34,259 bases of DNA from a virus. The notes beneath the pieces are model-generated. The model had not been told where the DNA came from, ran no database searches, and was given only the letters and a program-made list of their open reading frames with translations. Below are positions 31,487 through 34,259 of this stretch, piece after piece. Every line of letters begins with the position of its first letter. Positions within the stretch are counted from its first letter, which is position 1. The translations under genes were made by a program, and so were the position numbers. The DNA lies in IMG/VR virus record IMGVR_UViG_3300027965_000213, positions 1-34,259 of that record; one strand, given 5' to 3'.

Positions 31487-32775
31487 GCGAGCAGCTTCAA
31501 CTGAGACGCGGGACCGAATCGCAGATCGCGGCCTTCGTCGGCGCGCAAGGCGAAGCGACGCCGGCGACCGACACGATGCGGCTGCATGTCCATGACGGGG
31601 CGACGGCGGGCGGTTGGCCGCATGCGCTGGAGGCCAGATCGGCCGTCTCGGACGCCAATTATTCGGTCAAAATCACCGATCGGCAGGTCGCGTATACGGC
31701 GATCACCGCCGCGCGGATCGTGAGTTTGCCGGCCGCATCCTCCTATCCGGTCGGCGCGACGCTTACGGTCATCGACGAATCCGGCGCATGCTCGCCGGTC
31801 AAGACGATTGCTCTCAGCCGGGCGGGCGCCGATACAATCAACGGCGCGGCCAGCGCGGTCATCGCGTGCGCCTATGGATACCTGGCGCTCGAAAGCAACG
31901 GCGCAAACGCATGGACGATCGTCGATCAGTCGACATTCGCTTCGTTGGTCGCTAATGCGGCGGGCGGCGTGCTTAGCGCATCGGGCGCTTACGCAATCCT
32001 GGCCGGCTCGCTGAGCGCTCCGATACTGATCGGACAAGCCTACGGAAACGGGTCGCAGCCGCCCAAGAACACGTTCTTGGGCGAAGCGTCGCGCAGCGGC
32101 GCTCCCGGAACATTCTCCGCCGTCCAAGCCGGCGACACCCTCGCCGGCTATACCGGCGCAGGCGATAACGGCTCCGCGTTCACGGCCCCTGCGGCCTCCA
32201 TTCATTTTGTCACCACCCAGGCTTGGACTTCGACCGCGAACGGCGCCGCGATCACATTCGGCGTGACCGCGAACAACGCGACGGCCGCCGGCGGCGGCGC
32301 CGAGGCGATGCGGATCGACAATACGGGTTATGTGGGGATCGGCACCACGTCGCCCGGCGCGCCGCTCGACGTCGCCGGGAATATCCAAACCCACGGCTCG
32401 CATGGCTCGGCCGTCCAACTCGGCGTAATCGAGGACGTCATCGCCTGTTCGGGAGCGACTTCGACCTCGACGCAGCAAATCCCCAACCGCGCAATTGTGA
32501 TCGCCGTGTCGGTTTATGTCGTCGCCGCGATCACCGGCGCGAGCTCCTACAATGTCGATGCGACGACGAATTCGACCGGCGGCGCGGGCGGAAGCTCGGG
32601 CCAGTTCGGCTCGAATCTCGGAATTGCGGCTGGATCGAACAATGTCGGCGTGATCGGCCCGACCGCGTGGTACGCGCCGTCGACAATCAAGCTGACCGCG
32701 AACGGCGGCAATTTCACCGGCGGCCAAGTCCGCGTCTCGATCCAATACCTGCTCTGCGGCGCGCCAACTTCTTGA
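31483..32775 (+). CDS. Tail fibre with Mtd-like N-terminus
   Basis: A 430-residue protein with ATG overlapping the previous stop (ATGA). LQLRRGTESQIAAFVGAQGE, then MRLHVHDGATAGGWPH, is the virion-attachment motif found at the start of many fibre proteins, including the Bordetella phage tropism determinant. A repeat-like beta-rich middle follows, then MRIDNTGYVGIGTTSPGAPL, a common fibre motif, and a Gly/Ser-rich tip. It probably decides host range. No reverse transcriptase or variable-region repeat is visible nearby. Confidence 0.8.
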   Translation: MSEQLQLRRGTESQIAAFVGAQGEATPATDTMRLHVHDGATAGGWPHALEARSAVSDANYSVKITDRQVAYTAITAARIVSLPAASSYPVGATLTVIDESGACSPVKTIALSRAGADTINGAASAVIACAYGYLALESNGANAWTIVDQSTFASLVANAAGGVLSASGAYAILAGSLSAPILIGQAYGNGSQPPKNTFLGEASRSGAPGTFSAVQAGDTLAGYTGAGDNGSAFTAPAASIHFVTTQAWTSTANGAAITFGVTANNATAAGGGAEAMRIDNTGYVGIGTTSPGAPLDVAGNIQTHGSHGSAVQLGVIEDVIACSGATSTSTQQIPNRAIVIAVSVYVVAAITGASSYNVDATTNSTGGAGGSSGQFGSNLGIAAGSNNVGVIGPTAWYAPSTIKLTANGGNFTGGQVRVSIQYLLCGAPTS

Positions 32776-32785
32776 GACCGCCGAG

Positions 32786-32812
32786 GGCGCGCCCTTAGCG
32801 CCAGGCATTTTT
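32786..32812 (+). terminator. Weak candidate terminator after the fibre gene
   Basis: ggcgc (32786-32790) pairs with gcgcc (32798-32802) across a 7-base loop, and attttt follows at 32807-32812. The stem is short, so termination would be partial. It would separate tail from lysis genes. Confidence 0.3.
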
Positions 32813-32841
32813 CAATCGACAGCAACGTTAAAGGAGCGCCC

Positions 32842-33225
32842 ATGGCCGCGCATCTCCTTGCGCCTTTGCTCGCCTTCTTGCTCAGCGCGGGCGGCGCGTC
32901 GTCGCCTTGGATTTCGGCCGCCGCCAAAGGCGAGGCGGTCGTCGCCGGCGTTTATGCCGACCTGCCGACGATCTGCGCGGCGAGCGATCCGCTGATCGAC
33001 GCGCTCGAAGACGCAAATCCGCATTCGGCGACTCTGGCGCGGCTGGCTTTGGTCGCCGACGCAATCTGCGCCGCTGCGAACAAGCCTAACAATCCGATCG
33101 ATCAGGTCGGACTTGTCGTCGCCGCGGTTCAAGCTTTGTCCAGGGCGGCGCGAATGGCTGGGGCGCCGTCCGAGGCGACGAGCGCCGACCCGCCGCCGCC
33201 GCGCCTTCGCGGCAGGTCGTTTTAG
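32842..33225 (+). CDS. Exported small protein in lysis region, unknown
   Basis: A 127-residue protein with a strong AAAGGAG site before ATG 32842. The hydrophobic N-terminus (HLLAPLLAFLLSAGGASS) is a signal peptide or a membrane anchor. The rest is Ala-rich and helical with two Cys (PTICAASDP and DAICAAAN), ending in a Pro/Arg-rich tail. Location before the lysozyme suggests a lysis or envelope role, such as a spanin- or holin-like accessory, but no motif proves this. Confidence 0.6.
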   Translation: MAAHLLAPLLAFLLSAGGASSPWISAAAKGEAVVAGVYADLPTICAASDPLIDALEDANPHSATLARLALVADAICAAANKPNNPIDQVGLVVAAVQALSRAARMAGAPSEATSADPPPPRLRGRSF

Positions 33226-33312
33226 CCTCTCATCCGAGACCGCGCCGCTCGAGGCCGCGGTCGCGCGCGTCGGATTGGGGACCAAATTCGTCGACCATCG
33301 AAGGAGCGGATC

Positions 33313-33399
33313 ATGGCCCAAGCTCTCTTTTGCGTCGCGTCGCCGCCGCCTGTCGCCGCCGACGCCGGCAGGGTCGCGCATGCCGTCGGCGGGATTTAA
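33313..33399 (+). CDS. 28-residue open frame with strong ribosome site
   Basis: ATG 33313 is preceded by AAGGAG six bases upstream and runs to TAA 33397-33399, five bases before the lysozyme ATG. The product, MAQALFCVASPPPVAADAGR and eight more residues, has no known match. The lysozyme start lacks its own ribosome site, so this frame may serve as a translational leader that couples lysozyme synthesis. Confidence 0.5.
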   Translation: MAQALFCVASPPPVAADAGRVAHAVGGI

Positions 33400-33404
33400 C
33401 GCCG

Positions 33405-34259
33405 ATGGCCGCGGCCAATCGCATGCCGTGTTTTCTCGCAACGATGAAATGGGAGGGCGGCGACAAGCTGTCGCTCGACCGACGCGATCCCGGCAACTGG
33501 ACCGGCGGAAAAGTCGGGGTCGGCCTGCTTAAAGGGACGAAGTGGGGAGTTGCGGCGGCGGCGTACCCTACACGCGACATCGCCAAGCTCACAGCCGACG
33601 AGGCGTTGTCCATATTCGTCGAACATTACTGGCGGCCGATCGGCGGCGACGATTTGCCGGCGGGATTGGATCATGCGGTCAGCGACGACGCGTATAATTC
33701 CGGACCGGGCGCCGCCCTGCGCCGGCTGAAGAAGGTGGAGGCAGGCGGCGCCCGCCTTTCCGTGGCGGCGCGCATTCAGGCCTATTCGCGCTCACGTCTT
33801 TCCTTTTTGGAGGGTCTGCGGAGCTGGCGCGCCTTTGGCCGGGGCTGGGCGCGCCGCGTCGCCGGCGTCGAAGCCGAAAGCCTGAAGATGGCGCTTGCAG
33901 CGCAACCCGGTTCGCCGCTGCCCGCCCTCCCGGCGGCCATGGATCGCGACGGCTTTCTGACGCCCGCCGATATTCCGCCAATACGCGCCGCCGCGATCAC
34001 GCAAAGTACGATTGCCCAGGCTGTTGCCGACGCCGACTCCGCCGGCGCCGCGGCGCGCCGCCGCGCCGCAATCATCGTCGTGACGTCTCTCGCCGCGGCG
34101 CATTGGCGCAGCGCCTTCGCGCCCGCTTGGTGGGTCGGCCTCGTCCTGCTCGCAGCGGGGCTGCTCGCGACGCAGCTTTGGGCGTGGCGCGTTCACGCGG
34201 CGCGGCGCGACGCGTTGGCGCTTCTGACGAACGAACTTGGCGCCGAACCGACCGATTGA
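33405..34259 (+). CDS. GH108-type lysozyme with C-terminal membrane segments
   Basis: A 284-residue protein. Residues 1-165 match glycoside hydrolase family 108: MKWEGGDKLSLDRRDPGNW with the expected catalytic Glu at E17, then a LKGTKWGVAAAAYPTRDI segment, a YWRPIGGDDLPAGLDHAVSD pattern, YNSGPGAALRRL, and a PG_binding_3-like end. Residues about 221-262 are hydrophobic (AAIIVVTSLAAAHW and WWVGLVLLAAGLLATQLWAW) and probably cross the membrane once or twice, which ordinary GH108 lysozymes often lack. It would degrade peptidoglycan at lysis. The gene ends at the last base of the window. Confidence 0.82.
   Translation: MAAANRMPCFLATMKWEGGDKLSLDRRDPGNWTGGKVGVGLLKGTKWGVAAAAYPTRDIAKLTADEALSIFVEHYWRPIGGDDLPAGLDHAVSDDAYNSGPGAALRRLKKVEAGGARLSVAARIQAYSRSRLSFLEGLRSWRAFGRGWARRVAGVEAESLKMALAAQPGSPLPALPAAMDRDGFLTPADIPPIRAAAITQSTIAQAVADADSAGAAARRRAAIIVVTSLAAAHWRSAFAPAWWVGLVLLAAGLLATQLWAWRVHAARRDALALLTNELGAEPTD

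Noticed and set aside
31483-32775. Diversity-generating retroelement acting on the fibre
   Set aside because: The fibre has an Mtd-like N-terminus, but I see no reverse transcriptase gene and no template/variable repeat pair in the window.
1-34259. CRISPR array or tRNA gene
   Set aside because: No regularly spaced short repeats and no cloverleaf with a TTC-type loop were noticed in the gaps.
1-34259. A fully domesticated gene transfer agent
   Set aside because: Gene order is GTA-like, but the phage-type frameshift in the chaperone gene, the lysis genes and the accessory islands fit a prophage better. The flanks needed to decide are outside the window.

Overview
The window is the virion-structure and lysis half of a siphovirus-type, GTA-like prophage from a high-GC alphaproteobacterium. 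The order TerL, portal, prohead protease, major capsid protein, connector, tail tube, tape measure, DUF2460, DUF2163 hub, NlpC/P60 peptidase and tail tip follows the gene transfer agent of Rhodobacter capsulatus (RcGTA). Base usage, REP-like palindromes and several small conserved hypotheticals fit Hyphomicrobiales (Rhizobiales) best, but that taxonomic call is inference. No integrase, repressor, replication gene or tRNA is visible.

Layout. Bases 1-1747 hold the terminase. Bases 1748-2578 hold two strong stem-loops and a secreted-protein gene on the minus strand. The portal (2579-4384) carries a C-terminal nuclease-like extension and is followed by immunity-type genes and a displaced copy of the portal tail with another C-terminus (to about 7100). 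The protease (7220-8257) is followed by a second toxin-carrier gene and DUF6572-type immunity genes (to 10756). The capsid, connector and tail-completion genes fill 11086-14570. An accessory island with HigBA and minus-strand hypotheticals fills 14571-16545. Tail genes run 16546-23322. A third toxin and immunity island fills 23373-28895. The peptidase, tail-tip protein, fibre and lysis genes fill 28896-34259.

What stands out is that the structural operon is interrupted at three places, after the portal, after the protease and after the hub, by polymorphic-toxin-like loci. Each combines a carrier or structural N-terminus, a short constant motif (NPYHDERGRFTTADGA or a PxQPRVPxGxGRxSGQWTS type), a variable nuclease-like C-terminus and candidate immunity genes. 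Two loci also hold orphan tips preceded by a copied stretch of a structural gene: 250 bp of portal, and 43 bp of hub. Orphan tips of this kind are known from CdiA and Rhs systems, and toxin domains on phage head proteins are known from MuF proteins. A portal-borne version with displaced cassettes, plus a paralogous carrier family of unknown type, is the candidate new system. Several toxins look disarmed: two in-frame amber codons in one, a one-base frameshift in another, and no usable start on one orphan, while the immunity genes stay intact.

Other points are a textbook -1 slippery site in the tail-assembly chaperone gene, a TIM-barrel domain moved from the tail-tip protein onto a DUF2460 protein, a shared beta-rich module in connector and tail tube, and a lysozyme with C-terminal membrane segments.
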